A stretch of DNA of 7,362 bases, taken from NCBI GenBank assembly GCA_031282235.1, contig JAITED010000006.1, positions 1 to 7,362 of the forward strand, read 5' to 3'. Origin of the DNA: Propionibacteriaceae bacterium (GTDB taxonomy: Bacteria > Actinomycetota > Actinomycetes > Propionibacteriales > Propionibacteriaceae). Below are positions 1 to 6,061 of this stretch, in pieces. The position numbers and the translations under genes were made by a program. Numbering within the stretch: position 1 is the first letter of the stretch; each line of letters opens with the position of its first letter. Under the pieces are notes generated by a model. It had not been told where the DNA came from, did no database searches, and worked only from the letters and a program-made list of their open reading frames with translations.

Positions 1-4
1 TTAT

Positions 5-33
5 TAAAACGTGGTTACTGCGCACTAAAACGT
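5..33. repeat. Direct repeat TAAAACGT upstream of glgE
   Basis: Two exact copies of TAAAACGT lie at 5-12 and 26-33. Their starts are 21 bp apart, which is about two helical turns and would place both on the same DNA face. Both are just upstream of the glgE start. The second copy contains the palindromic core AACGTT (29-34). LacI-family sugar regulators often bind operators with a central CG, so an operator pair is possible, but the copies are short and only imperfectly palindromic. The window edge cuts off any further copies. Confidence 0.25.
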
Positions 34-56
34 TAAGAATCCGATACCGTAAACAT

Positions 57-2099
57 GTGAGTGGATTCGGACGTATCCCCATCTGCGATGTTTCGCCGAT
101 TATTGACCACGGCGCGTACCCGGCTAAGGCGACGCTGGGAGAATCTGCCCCCATTCGCGCCACGGTGTTCCGCGAGGGGCACGATGCGGTGGGCGCTACG
201 GCGGTGCTGGTGCGCCCCGATGGCTCCGTACTGCGTCAAGACCTGCGGCAGGTGGAGCCGTGGGGTTTAGACATCTGGGAGACGTGGGTGACGTTCGACA
301 CGCTGGGCGATTGGGCGTATCACATCGAAGCGTGGGCGGATACGTGGCACACTTGGACGCACAACGCGCAGGTGAAGTGGAGCGCGGGGCAAGACACCGA
401 ACTGATGTGTTTGGAGGTAGACCTGCTGTTCCAGAGCGCCGCCGAAAGCGCCAAAATCGCTAAAGACAACGCTAATCGTCGTATCATCACCGCTGCCCGC
501 CAAATCGTCACAAAAACACTCACCAGCAAGCGATACGACATCCCCGCACTGCTGCAACTCACCAGCGATGCGGCACTGAACGCCGCGATGAGTTGTTACG
601 CCCCCCGCCACTACACCACCCGCAGCGAGCGTTACGCCATCCGGGTAGACCGGCTGCGCGCCCAGTTCGCCAGTTGGTACGAGTTTTTCCCCCGCTCCAT
701 CGGGGCTAAATACGATGAAGCCACCAAAACTTGGCACTCCGGCACGTTCGACAGTTGCACCCCAGCTTTGGAACACGCCGCCCAACTGGGCTTTGACGTG
801 GTGTATCTGCCGCCGATTCACCCCATCGGCACCACCATGCGCAAAGGCGCTAACAACTCGTTGCACGTCACCCCCGCAGACCCCGGCAGCCCGTGGGCTA
901 TCGGCAGCCCGGATGGTGGCCATGATGCCATCCACCCCGATTTGGGCGACCTCGCCGCGTTTGACCGTTTCGTCGCCCAAGCGCACGCGCTCGGTTTGGA
1001 GGTGGCGTTGGACTTTGCGCTGCAAGCCTCCCCCGACCACCCTTGGTTGCAAACCCACCCGGAGTGGTTCACCACGCGATTAGATGGCACTATCGCATAC
1101 GCCGAAAACCCGCCCAAAAAGTATCAGGACATCTACCCCATCAACTTTGACAACGACCCTGAGGGCATCCGGCAGGAGTGTTTGCGTATCTTGGAGTTCT
1201 GGATTGCGCACGGGGTCACCATCTTTCGGGTGGATAACCCGCACACCAAACCCATCGACTTCTGGGAGTGGCTGCTGGCCGCCGTATACGAACATCACCC
1301 CGAAATCATCTTCTTCGCTGAGGCGTTCACCCGCCCCGCGATGCTGCAAGGGCTAGCCAAGGTGGGGTTCCATGAAAACTACACCTACTTCACTTGGCGT
1401 AACACCAAATGGGAGTTGGCAGAGTATCTGAACGAGTTGGCGCAAGAAACCGCTTGGCAGTTGCGCCCCAACTTCTTCGTCAACACCCCCGACATCAACC
1501 CGCTTTTCCTGCAAACCGGCAACCCGGCGGCGTTCGCTATCCGAGCGATACTGGCGGCTACCATGAGCCCGGCTTGGGGCGTTTACTCCGGTTTTGAGCA
1601 GTTCGAATACGTGCCGCTGCGCGCCGGAGGTGAGGAGTATCTGGACTCCGAGAAGTATCAGTATCGCCCCCGCGATTTCGACACGGAACCGAATCTGAAC
1701 CTGCTCATCGGCGTATTGAACCGGATTCGGCGCGAACACCCCGCGCTGCAGCGGTTGCGTACTGCCCGGGTGCTGCCCACCACCCACGACCAACTGTTCG
1801 CATTCTCCAAAACCGACGGCGCTAGTCAAGTGATTGTGGTGGTGAGCCTCAACCAAGATGTGGGCATCTCTGGCGAAGTACGCCTAGACAACGCCGCACT
1901 AGGGATAGCGGACGGCACCCCCATCACACTACGCGACGAACTCACCGGCCACACTTACGAATGGGTCAACGCCGGTTTCGTACAACTCACCCCCGCGCAA
2001 CCCGCCCACATCTTCACTGTTAATCCCCCCACTCGAAGCCCCCTTTCCAAAGGGGGTGCCCCCGAAGGGGGCGGGGGTTTGCACCCCACACCGCACTAA
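57..2099 (+). CDS. glgE: GlgE: alpha-1,4-glucan:maltose-1-phosphate maltosyltransferase
   Basis: A cytosolic GH13 subfamily 3 enzyme that transfers maltosyl units from alpha-maltose-1-phosphate to the non-reducing end of alpha-1,4-glucan. It is 680 aa, close to the usual ~660-700. The N-terminal GlgE domain (about 1-185) carries FREGHDAV at 38-45. The (beta/alpha)8 domain follows at about 190-570. Visible catalytic residues are the nucleophile D393 in FRVDNPHTKP, the acid/base E422 in AEAFTRP, and D479 in NTPDINP; these sit one position off D394/E423/D480 of the Streptomyces coelicolor enzyme. A C-terminal beta domain ends near PAHIFTV (~655). Residues 656-680 are a Pro/Gly-rich tail encoded by repeat DNA and are unlikely to be part of the fold. 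The start is GTG because MSGFGRIPICDVSP aligns with family N-termini. The frame is open to the window edge but upstream codons look non-coding. There is no Shine-Dalgarno. TACCGT at 45-50 sits at -12 to -7 of the GTG, so leaderless expression is possible. Confidence 0.97.
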   Translation: MSGFGRIPICDVSPIIDHGAYPAKATLGESAPIRATVFREGHDAVGATAVLVRPDGSVLRQDLRQVEPWGLDIWETWVTFDTLGDWAYHIEAWADTWHTWTHNAQVKWSAGQDTELMCLEVDLLFQSAAESAKIAKDNANRRIITAARQIVTKTLTSKRYDIPALLQLTSDAALNAAMSCYAPRHYTTRSERYAIRVDRLRAQFASWYEFFPRSIGAKYDEATKTWHSGTFDSCTPALEHAAQLGFDVVYLPPIHPIGTTMRKGANNSLHVTPADPGSPWAIGSPDGGHDAIHPDLGDLAAFDRFVAQAHALGLEVALDFALQASPDHPWLQTHPEWFTTRLDGTIAYAENPPKKYQDIYPINFDNDPEGIRQECLRILEFWIAHGVTIFRVDNPHTKPIDFWEWLLAAVYEHHPEIIFFAEAFTRPAMLQGLAKVGFHENYTYFTWRNTKWELAEYLNELAQETAWQLRPNFFVNTPDINPLFLQTGNPAAFAIRAILAATMSPAWGVYSGFEQFEYVPLRAGGEEYLDSEKYQYRPRDFDTEPNLNLLIGVLNRIRREHPALQRLRTARVLPTTHDQLFAFSKTDGASQVIVVVSLNQDVGISGEVRLDNAALGIADGTPITLRDELTGHTYEWVNAGFVQLTPAQPAHIFTVNPPTRSPLSKGGAPEGGGGLHPTPH

Positions 2100-2145
2100 A
2101 CAAACCCCCGTCGGCTAACGCCGACACCCCCTTTCCAAAAGGGGG
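2039..2145. repeat. Cluster of GC-rich inverted repeats across the glgE end
   Basis: Five palindromic elements are packed into 107 bp. (a) 2039-2056: an 8-bp stem CCCCCTTT/AAAGGGGG with loop CC. (b) 2059-2071: CCCCC-gaa-GGGGG. (c) 2072-2081 with 2101-2110: a perfect 10-bp stem CGGGGGTTTG/CAAACCCCCG around a 19-nt loop that contains the glgE stop codon. (d) 2110-2125: GTCGGC-TAAC-GCCGAC. (e) 2127-2145: CCCCCTTTCCAAAAGGGGG, nearly identical to (a). Elements (a) and (e) flank the cluster in the same orientation. No T-run follows any stem, so this is not a typical intrinsic terminator. It looks like a mobile or dispersed palindromic repeat. In a glgE-glgB transcript it could stabilise or separate the two messages; that role is inferred. 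Confidence 0.75.
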
Positions 2146-2229
2146 CATCAAAGGAATCCAACAAACCCGACCAACGCGAAACATGCAAGGCATAATAGAA
2201 CTACCATCCCGCGCGCTAACCATCCGACT

Positions 2230-2235
2230 AAGGAG
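2230..2235 (+). promoter_or_regulatory. Ribosome binding site of glgB
   Basis: AAGGAG lies five bases before the ATG at 2241. It fixes the glgB start and contrasts with the missing Shine-Dalgarno sequences of glgE and pgm. Confidence 0.85.
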
Positions 2236-2240
2236 CAACC

Positions 2241-4139
2241 ATGATAGATAAGTTTGGAAATCTCACCGGATGGGATTTGGAAGGATTTCATAACGGTGGA
2301 GACACCGAAGTCTGGAAGCGGTTGGGCTCCCACGTCGTCACTATCACCGATGACGAGCGCGGCCCAGTCACCGGCACCCGGTTTGCGGTATGGGCACCGA
2401 ACGCGCGCCGCGTCTCGTTGATTGGTGATTTCAACTGGTGGACGGGCGACGACATGGAGTTGATTCCCGGCTCCGGCGTGTGGGGTTTGTGGGTTGAGGG
2501 GGTGGGTGCTGGTACGCACTACAAGTATAAAATCCAGCGCGCAGATGGCTCTTGGGTGGAGAAAGCTGACCCGATGGCGCGCGCCTGCCAAACGCCCCCC
2601 GACAACGCCTCTATCGTCACTGAATCGCATTACAGCTGGGGGGATGCCGAGTGGTTGGCGAAACGCACCGCTGGGGATTTATACCACCAACAGATGAGCA
2701 TCTACGAGATTCACTTGGGTTCATGGCGGCAGGGGAAAACGTATCTGGAGTTGGCCAAAGAACTGCCGGAGTATCTGCACTGGATGGGCTATACCCATGT
2801 TGAGTTCATGCCCGTAAGCGCCCATCCGCTACCGGCCTCTTGGGGTTATCAAGTCACCGGCTACTACGCGCCCGACCCCCGGTTGGGTGGCGAGGATGAC
2901 CTGCGGGCGCTCATTGATGCGCTGCACGCCGCCGGTATCGGCGTAATTCTGGACTGGGTGCCGGGTCACTTCCCCAAAGATGATTGGGCACTGGGGCGCT
3001 TTGACGGCACCGCGCTCTACGAGCACGCTGACCCGCGTAAAGGTGAACACAAAGATTGGGGCACCTATATCTTCAACTATGGCCGTAATGAGGTAAAGAG
3101 TTTCCTAGTCAGCAACGCTTGGTACTGGGTGGACGAGTTCCACATCGACGGGCTGCGGGTGGATGCGGTGGCTTCTATGCTCTATCTCGACTACAGCCGC
3201 AACGATGGCGAATGGGAGCCGAACATCTACGGCGGGCGCGAAAACTTGGAAGCCATAGATTTCCTGCGCTACAACAATCGCCACCTCTTTGAGCGCGCCC
3301 CCGGCATCACCGTCATCGCGGAGGAATCCACCGCGTTCGGCGGCGTATCGAAGCCGGTGGAGTGGGGCGGCCTAGGGTTCGGTTTCAAGTGGAACATGGG
3401 GTGGATGAACGATTCACTACGCTATTTGGAGCTCGACCCCATTTATCGCAGCTATCACCACCACGAGATGACGTTCGCCATGGTGTATGCGTATTCCGAA
3501 AACTTCATCCTGCCCATCAGTCACGACGAGGTGGTACACGGCAAGGGTTCCATGATTAACAAGGTGCCCGGCGACGATTGGCAGAAGTTCGCCACCCTGC
3601 GGGCGTTCTACGCTTTCCAGTGGGCGTTCCCCGGCAAACAGCTACAGTTCATGGGGCAGGAGTGGGGGCAGCGCTCGGAGTGGAACGAGGGCGTCAGTCT
3701 GGAGTGGTGGGTGGACGGCATGTGGGGGCATCAGGGGCTGCGCGAGCTTATACGCACCATGAACGCGGTGCAATCCGCTACCCCGGCGCTCTACACCATC
3801 GACCATGAACCCGGCGGCTTCGCTTGGCTTAACGCCGACGACGCGAGCGCTAACTGCTTCTCGTGGCGGCGTATCGGTACCGATGACTCCCAAGTCGCGG
3901 TCATCGTAAACTTCTCCCCGGTGCCCCGCCCCGGCTACGGTCTCCAAGTGCCGGTAGCGGGCAGTTGGGAAGTGCTGCTCAACAGTGACGACCCCACGTA
4001 TGACGGTTCCGGCGCCTACAGCGCCACCCGCTCATACCAAACCACCACCGACGCCCAAGGCGACACCTGGCTCATCATTGACGTCCCCCCGTTGGCCGCC
4101 CTGTGGCTAACCCCAACCCAAACTGCCCCCCTCAGTTGA
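2241..4139 (+). CDS. glgB: GlgB: 1,4-alpha-glucan branching enzyme
   Basis: A cytosolic GH13 enzyme that cuts an alpha-1,4-glucan chain and rejoins it through an alpha-1,6 bond, branching the glucan made by GlgE. It is 632 aa, about 100 residues shorter than the ~730-aa form with two N-terminal modules (as in E. coli). Only one CBM48-type module is present, at about 40-135, starting at GTRFAVWAPNA. The catalytic barrel spans about 150-515. Visible motifs are the nucleophile D308 in GLRVDAVAS, the acid E361 in AEESTAF, and D429 in ISHDEVVHGK. An all-beta C-terminal domain follows from about 525. The start has a strong ribosome site. The gene follows glgE on the same strand across a 141-bp gap, so the two are probably co-transcribed, although the repeat cluster in the gap could separate their expression. 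No T-rich intrinsic terminator is visible after the stop. Confidence 0.97.
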   Translation: MIDKFGNLTGWDLEGFHNGGDTEVWKRLGSHVVTITDDERGPVTGTRFAVWAPNARRVSLIGDFNWWTGDDMELIPGSGVWGLWVEGVGAGTHYKYKIQRADGSWVEKADPMARACQTPPDNASIVTESHYSWGDAEWLAKRTAGDLYHQQMSIYEIHLGSWRQGKTYLELAKELPEYLHWMGYTHVEFMPVSAHPLPASWGYQVTGYYAPDPRLGGEDDLRALIDALHAAGIGVILDWVPGHFPKDDWALGRFDGTALYEHADPRKGEHKDWGTYIFNYGRNEVKSFLVSNAWYWVDEFHIDGLRVDAVASMLYLDYSRNDGEWEPNIYGGRENLEAIDFLRYNNRHLFERAPGITVIAEESTAFGGVSKPVEWGGLGFGFKWNMGWMNDSLRYLELDPIYRSYHHHEMTFAMVYAYSENFILPISHDEVVHGKGSMINKVPGDDWQKFATLRAFYAFQWAFPGKQLQFMGQEWGQRSEWNEGVSLEWWVDGMWGHQGLRELIRTMNAVQSATPALYTIDHEPGGFAWLNADDASANCFSWRRIGTDDSQVAVIVNFSPVPRPGYGLQVPVAGSWEVLLNSDDPTYDGSGAYSATRSYQTTTDAQGDTWLIIDVPPLAALWLTPTQTAPLS

Positions 4140-4162
4140 GGACAGCGCGAAAACTGCTCATC

Positions 4163-4197
4163 CTATAACCACGACCCCTCTATAACCCCCGACCCCT
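4163..4197. repeat. Imperfect tandem repeat, two 17/18-nt units
   Basis: Unit 1 (4163-4179) and unit 2 (4180-4197) both read CTATAACC, then a C-rich core containing CGACCCCT. They differ by one substitution and one extra C. They lie 24 bp after the glgB stop in the gap before the CPBP gene. The role is unknown; a protein-binding site or a replication-slippage product are both possible. Confidence 0.6.
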
Positions 4198-4221
4198 TGC
4201 GGCGGCATCTCTGAATCCCCT

Positions 4222-4248
4222 TTGCACGTTGCGGCACGATACAATAAT
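4222..4248 (+). promoter_or_regulatory. Weak candidate promoter for the CPBP gene
   Basis: TTGCAC at 4222-4227 and AATAAT at 4243-4248 are 15 bp apart, which is short for a sigma-70-type promoter. TACAAT at 4240-4245 is a better -10 box, but then the spacing is only 12 bp. The predicted transcript start (~4253-4256) falls at the beginning of the first leader hairpin. The drop in GC at this point and the distance from glgB suggest the downstream gene has its own promoter. Confidence 0.3.
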
Positions 4249-4251
4249 TGA

Positions 4252-4276
4252 CCCATCAACAACTAATATTGATGGG
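4252..4276 (+). promoter_or_regulatory. Inverted repeat CCCATCAA/TTGATGGG
   Basis: A perfect 8-bp inverted repeat: arms at 4252-4259 and 4269-4276 around an A/T-rich 9-base spacer. It could be the first stem of an RNA leader or an operator for a dimeric regulator at the promoter. GTTGAT at 4330-4335 could alternatively pair with ATCAAC at 4255-4260. Confidence 0.5.
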
Positions 4277-4281
4277 CGCGG

Positions 4282-4316
4282 CGGGCAAGCCTGACGAGCC
4301 GTCAGTAGCTTGTCCG
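4282..4316 (+). promoter_or_regulatory. Long leader hairpin (15 bp) before the CPBP gene
   Basis: The inner stem is CTGACG (4291-4296) with CGTCAG (4300-4305) around the loop AGC. The outer stem is CGGGCAAGC (4282-4290) with GCTTGTCCG (4308-4316), including one G-U pair. A TA bulge (4306-4307) separates the stems on the 3' side. No T-run follows, so it is not an ordinary intrinsic terminator. It starts 80 bp before the CPBP start codon and fits a structured 5' leader or a long binding palindrome. I do not recognise a known riboswitch class in it. Confidence 0.6.
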
Positions 4317-4324
4317 GAAGCAAC

Positions 4325-4393
4325 ATGACGTTGATAAAAGGAAAGGATAGTAAGGATAGCAATGAGTGGGATATCAAATCTGCAACAGGATAA
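4325..4393 (+). CDS. Possible 22-codon leader ORF overlapping the CPBP start
   Basis: An ATG at 4325 opens a 22-codon frame that ends in TAA at 4391-4393. It overlaps the first ten codons of the CPBP gene in another frame. GGAAG at 4316-4320 lies four bases upstream and could act as a ribosome site. The predicted peptide begins MTLIKGKDSK and is hydrophilic, with no recognisable motif. The frame may be chance; its interest lies in its position between the large hairpin and the CPBP ribosome site, where its translation could affect the overlapping gene. Confidence 0.15.
   Translation: MTLIKGKDSKDSNEWDIKSATG
4343..4359 (+). promoter_or_regulatory. Duplicated ribosome site of the CPBP gene
   Basis: The octamer AAGGATAG occurs twice, at 4343-4350 and 4352-4359. 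The second copy places AAGGA five bases before the ATG at 4362 and supports that start. The first copy is an extra purine-rich standby site. Confidence 0.65.
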
Positions 4394-5243
4394 ATATGGC
4401 CTAAAAACTATATTTCATGTAGTGGTGGGGCTGATTATATTTATAGCAGTGGGTGCGTTGGCGACAAGTTCCGTCAAGTTACTGCGAGCAGCTAAAGTAG
4501 CGGAACCGTCTATTTTGTTCAGCGTGGTCAGACCGACGTTGGTCATAGTCGTGTTGCTGCTGGTGGTGTGTCTTTATATCAGCAAAGTATTGAAGCGGCC
4601 TTTGAGCGATTTCCGAATGGGCAAGCCAAAACATATCGCTCTCTGGGGCGCTTGTGCCTTGATATTGCCACTAGCCGTGGCGGCATTCTATATTTTCTTG
4701 ACACCCGGTAATTTTGCTTCGTCTAATGCAGGGATGCGGGAAAATAGCTTGACTATACTGTATGTTTTCTTCGGCACATTCCTGACTGCCGGGGTCATAG
4801 AAGAAACAATATTCCGCGGCTTGATTATGCGAGTGCTGGAAATCAGATTCGGAAAAGTCATTGCAGTGATCGTTCCTTCGATTGTGTTTGCGCTTATGCA
4901 TATTGGTAACGCGGCTAACATGCACGCAACCGACATTGCCCTGCTTATAATTGCTGGAACTGCTGTAGGTAGCATGTTCTCCCTCATCGCCATGCAAAGC
5001 GGTTCTATCGTGGCGAGCGCGCTGGTACATGGGGCATGGAATATGATATTGGGCGGCAAAATCTTGAGTATCGCCACTCAGCCTGAACCGTCAATATTCA
5101 CTTATAAGTTAACATCAGACGCCAACCTCCTGACCGGTGGCGCATTTGGGATTGACGCAGCCCTGCCCGCCATCATTGGGTATGGCAGCGTGATTGCGTT
5201 AGCTTTATACCTAATGCGTAAAGGGGACAAATCAGCGCAATAG
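4362..5243 (+). CDS. CPBP-family intramembrane metalloprotease (Abi/CAAX-like)
   Basis: A 293-aa integral membrane protein with about eight hydrophobic segments, roughly at 17-37, 57-75, 92-113, 129-145, 164-183, 190-211, 213-230 and 267-285. The three family motifs are present: EETIFR at 147-152 (glutamate pair plus arginine), FALMH at 176-180, and HGAWN at 223-227. The conserved Glu and His residues form the metal-dependent active site of the CAAX protease and bacteriocin-processing family (PF02517). The family includes prenyl-protein proteases, bacteriocin self-immunity proteins and anti-sigma-factor site-2-like proteases, so substrate and role cannot be assigned. No bacteriocin or prenylation-target gene is visible nearby. 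Three 60-base rows of this gene have 35-43% GC against 63-65% in glgB and pgm rows, suggesting horizontal acquisition. It lies between glgB and its usual convergent neighbour. Confidence 0.92.
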   Translation: MSGISNLQQDKYGLKTIFHVVVGLIIFIAVGALATSSVKLLRAAKVAEPSILFSVVRPTLVIVVLLLVVCLYISKVLKRPLSDFRMGKPKHIALWGACALILPLAVAAFYIFLTPGNFASSNAGMRENSLTILYVFFGTFLTAGVIEETIFRGLIMRVLEIRFGKVIAVIVPSIVFALMHIGNAANMHATDIALLIIAGTAVGSMFSLIAMQSGSIVASALVHGAWNMILGGKILSIATQPEPSIFTYKLTSDANLLTGGAFGIDAALPAIIGYGSVIALALYLMRKGDKSAQ

Positions 5244-5263
5244 CCCACGTATCCCTACGCGGG
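5244..5263 (-). terminator. Hairpin downstream of the thioredoxin-like gene
   Basis: Read on the minus strand this is CCCGCGTA-GGGA-TACGTGGG: an 8-bp stem with one G-U pair and a GNRA-like tetraloop. On the plus strand the same position is an A-C mismatch, so the structure suits minus-strand RNA better. It begins directly after the CPBP stop codon. There is no long T-run, so termination is a guess from its place between convergent genes. Confidence 0.4.
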
Positions 5264-5267
5264 AGGA

Positions 5268-5284
5268 CAGCAGCGGGGCTGCTG
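5268..5284. terminator. Symmetric hairpin between convergent genes
   Basis: CAGCAGC (5268-5274) and GCTGCTG (5278-5284) form a 7-bp stem with a 3-base GGG loop, ending just before the stop codon of the minus-strand gene. Its position between two converging genes suggests a two-way termination or RNA-end-stabilising element. No U-tract is present. Confidence 0.4.
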
Positions 5285-5285
5285 C

Positions 5286-5981
5286 TCAGAACAGCGCGGC
5301 GGCTAGTTCGCGGCGGGCGTGGGATACGGCGGGGTCTTTCGGGTCGGCGGCGGCGAACAGCTCTAGTAACTGTTTGCGGGCGGCTTCGCGGCGCTCATCG
5401 GTGTGCTCTCGAATCGCTTTGAGCAGTTCGGCGGCTTGCTGCGTATCGAAGCTGGGGAGCGCTTCTGCTGCGGGGTCGGCGGCATCGGCTTCAGCCCCGG
5501 CATCCGCCCCGGCTCCGGCGGCGGTAAGCCCGCCCGGCACCGGCTGAGCGCGTCCGGTGATACCGCCCGCCACTGCCGCTTGCACCACCTGTTGCAGCAG
5601 GGCAGAGATTTCGGTCTCCGGTTTGGTGCCTTGGAACAGCGGTGCCACTTGACCGCCGATGAAGGCCACGACCATCGGCACTGCCCGTACCTGCAACGCC
5701 GCCGCCACCTGCGGACTGGCCTGCACATCCACCTTGGCCAGCAGCCATCTGCCCGCCGCCTGATTGGTCAACCGCACCAGCGAGTCCGTGAGCGCGTGCG
5801 TTTCGGGGGCAGAATCCATCGTGAGCAGCAGCACCACCGGGTGCCGCAACGACAGGTTGAGCACCTCTGGAAAATCGCTGTCCGTGAACACTCTGACATA
5901 CGATGCCCCGCCCGTATCAGCGTTGGACGTGGCGGCTAGCTTGCTTAAATCTACGACCCCAGGCCGGTTCAATTCACTCAC
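5286..5981 (-). CDS. YbbN/CnoX-like thioredoxin-fold protein, no CxxC, shortened TPR part
   Basis: A 231-aa cytosolic protein with an N-terminal thioredoxin-like domain (about 27-140), a flexible Ala/Gly/Asp-rich linker (about 145-179) and a helical C-terminus (180-231). The redox motif is absent: SAPETH (57-62) stands where WCGPC is expected. The cis-proline loop remains (AVP, P102). The end, with EAARKQLLELF and a final RRELAAALF, resembles the last TPR-like unit of YbbN/CnoX, a holdase-type co-chaperone family. Usual actinobacterial relatives are about 300 aa, so TPR units appear lost and replaced by the linker. A redox role is unlikely; a scaffold or chaperone role is inferred. The frame can be extended to a GTG at 6074, but that would overlap the divergent pgm start. 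I chose the GTG at 5981 because RPGVVDLSKL, typical near these N-termini, follows it closely. M. tuberculosis has a relative (Rv1324) in the same convergent place next to glgB. Confidence 0.85.
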   Translation of the reverse strand: MSELNRPGVVDLSKLAATSNADTGGASYVRVFTDSDFPEVLNLSLRHPVVLLLTMDSAPETHALTDSLVRLTNQAAGRWLLAKVDVQASPQVAAALQVRAVPMVVAFIGGQVAPLFQGTKPETEISALLQQVVQAAVAGGITGRAQPVPGGLTAAGAGADAGAEADAADPAAEALPSFDTQQAAELLKAIREHTDERREAARKQLLELFAAADPKDPAVSHARRELAAALF

Positions 5982-6061
5982 GCTCTCTATTGTGTGCCAT
6001 TGGGACGTATTTCTAATAGTTATCGGTCGGCGCTCCCACAAAATTAGGGCAGAATAGGGGT
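5982..6061. promoter_or_regulatory. Divergent promoter region, thioredoxin-like gene/pgm
   Basis: This 80-bp A/T-richer gap separates two divergent starts and must hold promoters for both if the starts are right. For pgm, CAGAAT at 6050-6055 lies at -12 to -7 of the ATG, the spacing of a leaderless transcript; the nearby AGGGG (6056-6060) is only one base from the ATG, too close for a ribosome site. For the minus gene, CACAAT lies at -13 to -8 of its GTG. Neither has a convincing -35 box. Confidence 0.4.

Noticed and set aside
267..1058. Long minus-strand ORF (263 codons) opposite glgE
   Set aside because: It lies wholly inside glgE, whose frame shows all catalytic motifs. The antisense product has no recognisable domain and is explained by the high GC of the coding strand.
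2039..2145. CRISPR array or intrinsic terminator at the glgE end
   Set aside because: There are only two copies of the short palindrome with no regular spacers, and no T-run follows any stem.
2191..2196. CATAAT as a -10 box for a separate glgB promoter
   Set aside because: No -35-like hexamer occurs at a suitable distance upstream (2168-2173 reads CGACCA), so I do not list it as a promoter.
4282..4316. tRNA gene or intrinsic terminator
   Set aside because: It is a single bulged stem without cloverleaf arms or an anticodon, and it is followed by GAAGCAAC rather than a T-run.
4180..4377. 65-codon minus-strand ORF in the gap before the CPBP gene
   Set aside because: It has no family features, and its sequence is explained by the leader hairpins and repeats it covers.
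5403..5939. 178-codon plus-strand ORF opposite the thioredoxin-like gene
   Set aside because: The minus frame has a recognisable thioredoxin domain and YbbN-like end. The plus frame is His/Arg-rich with no family features.
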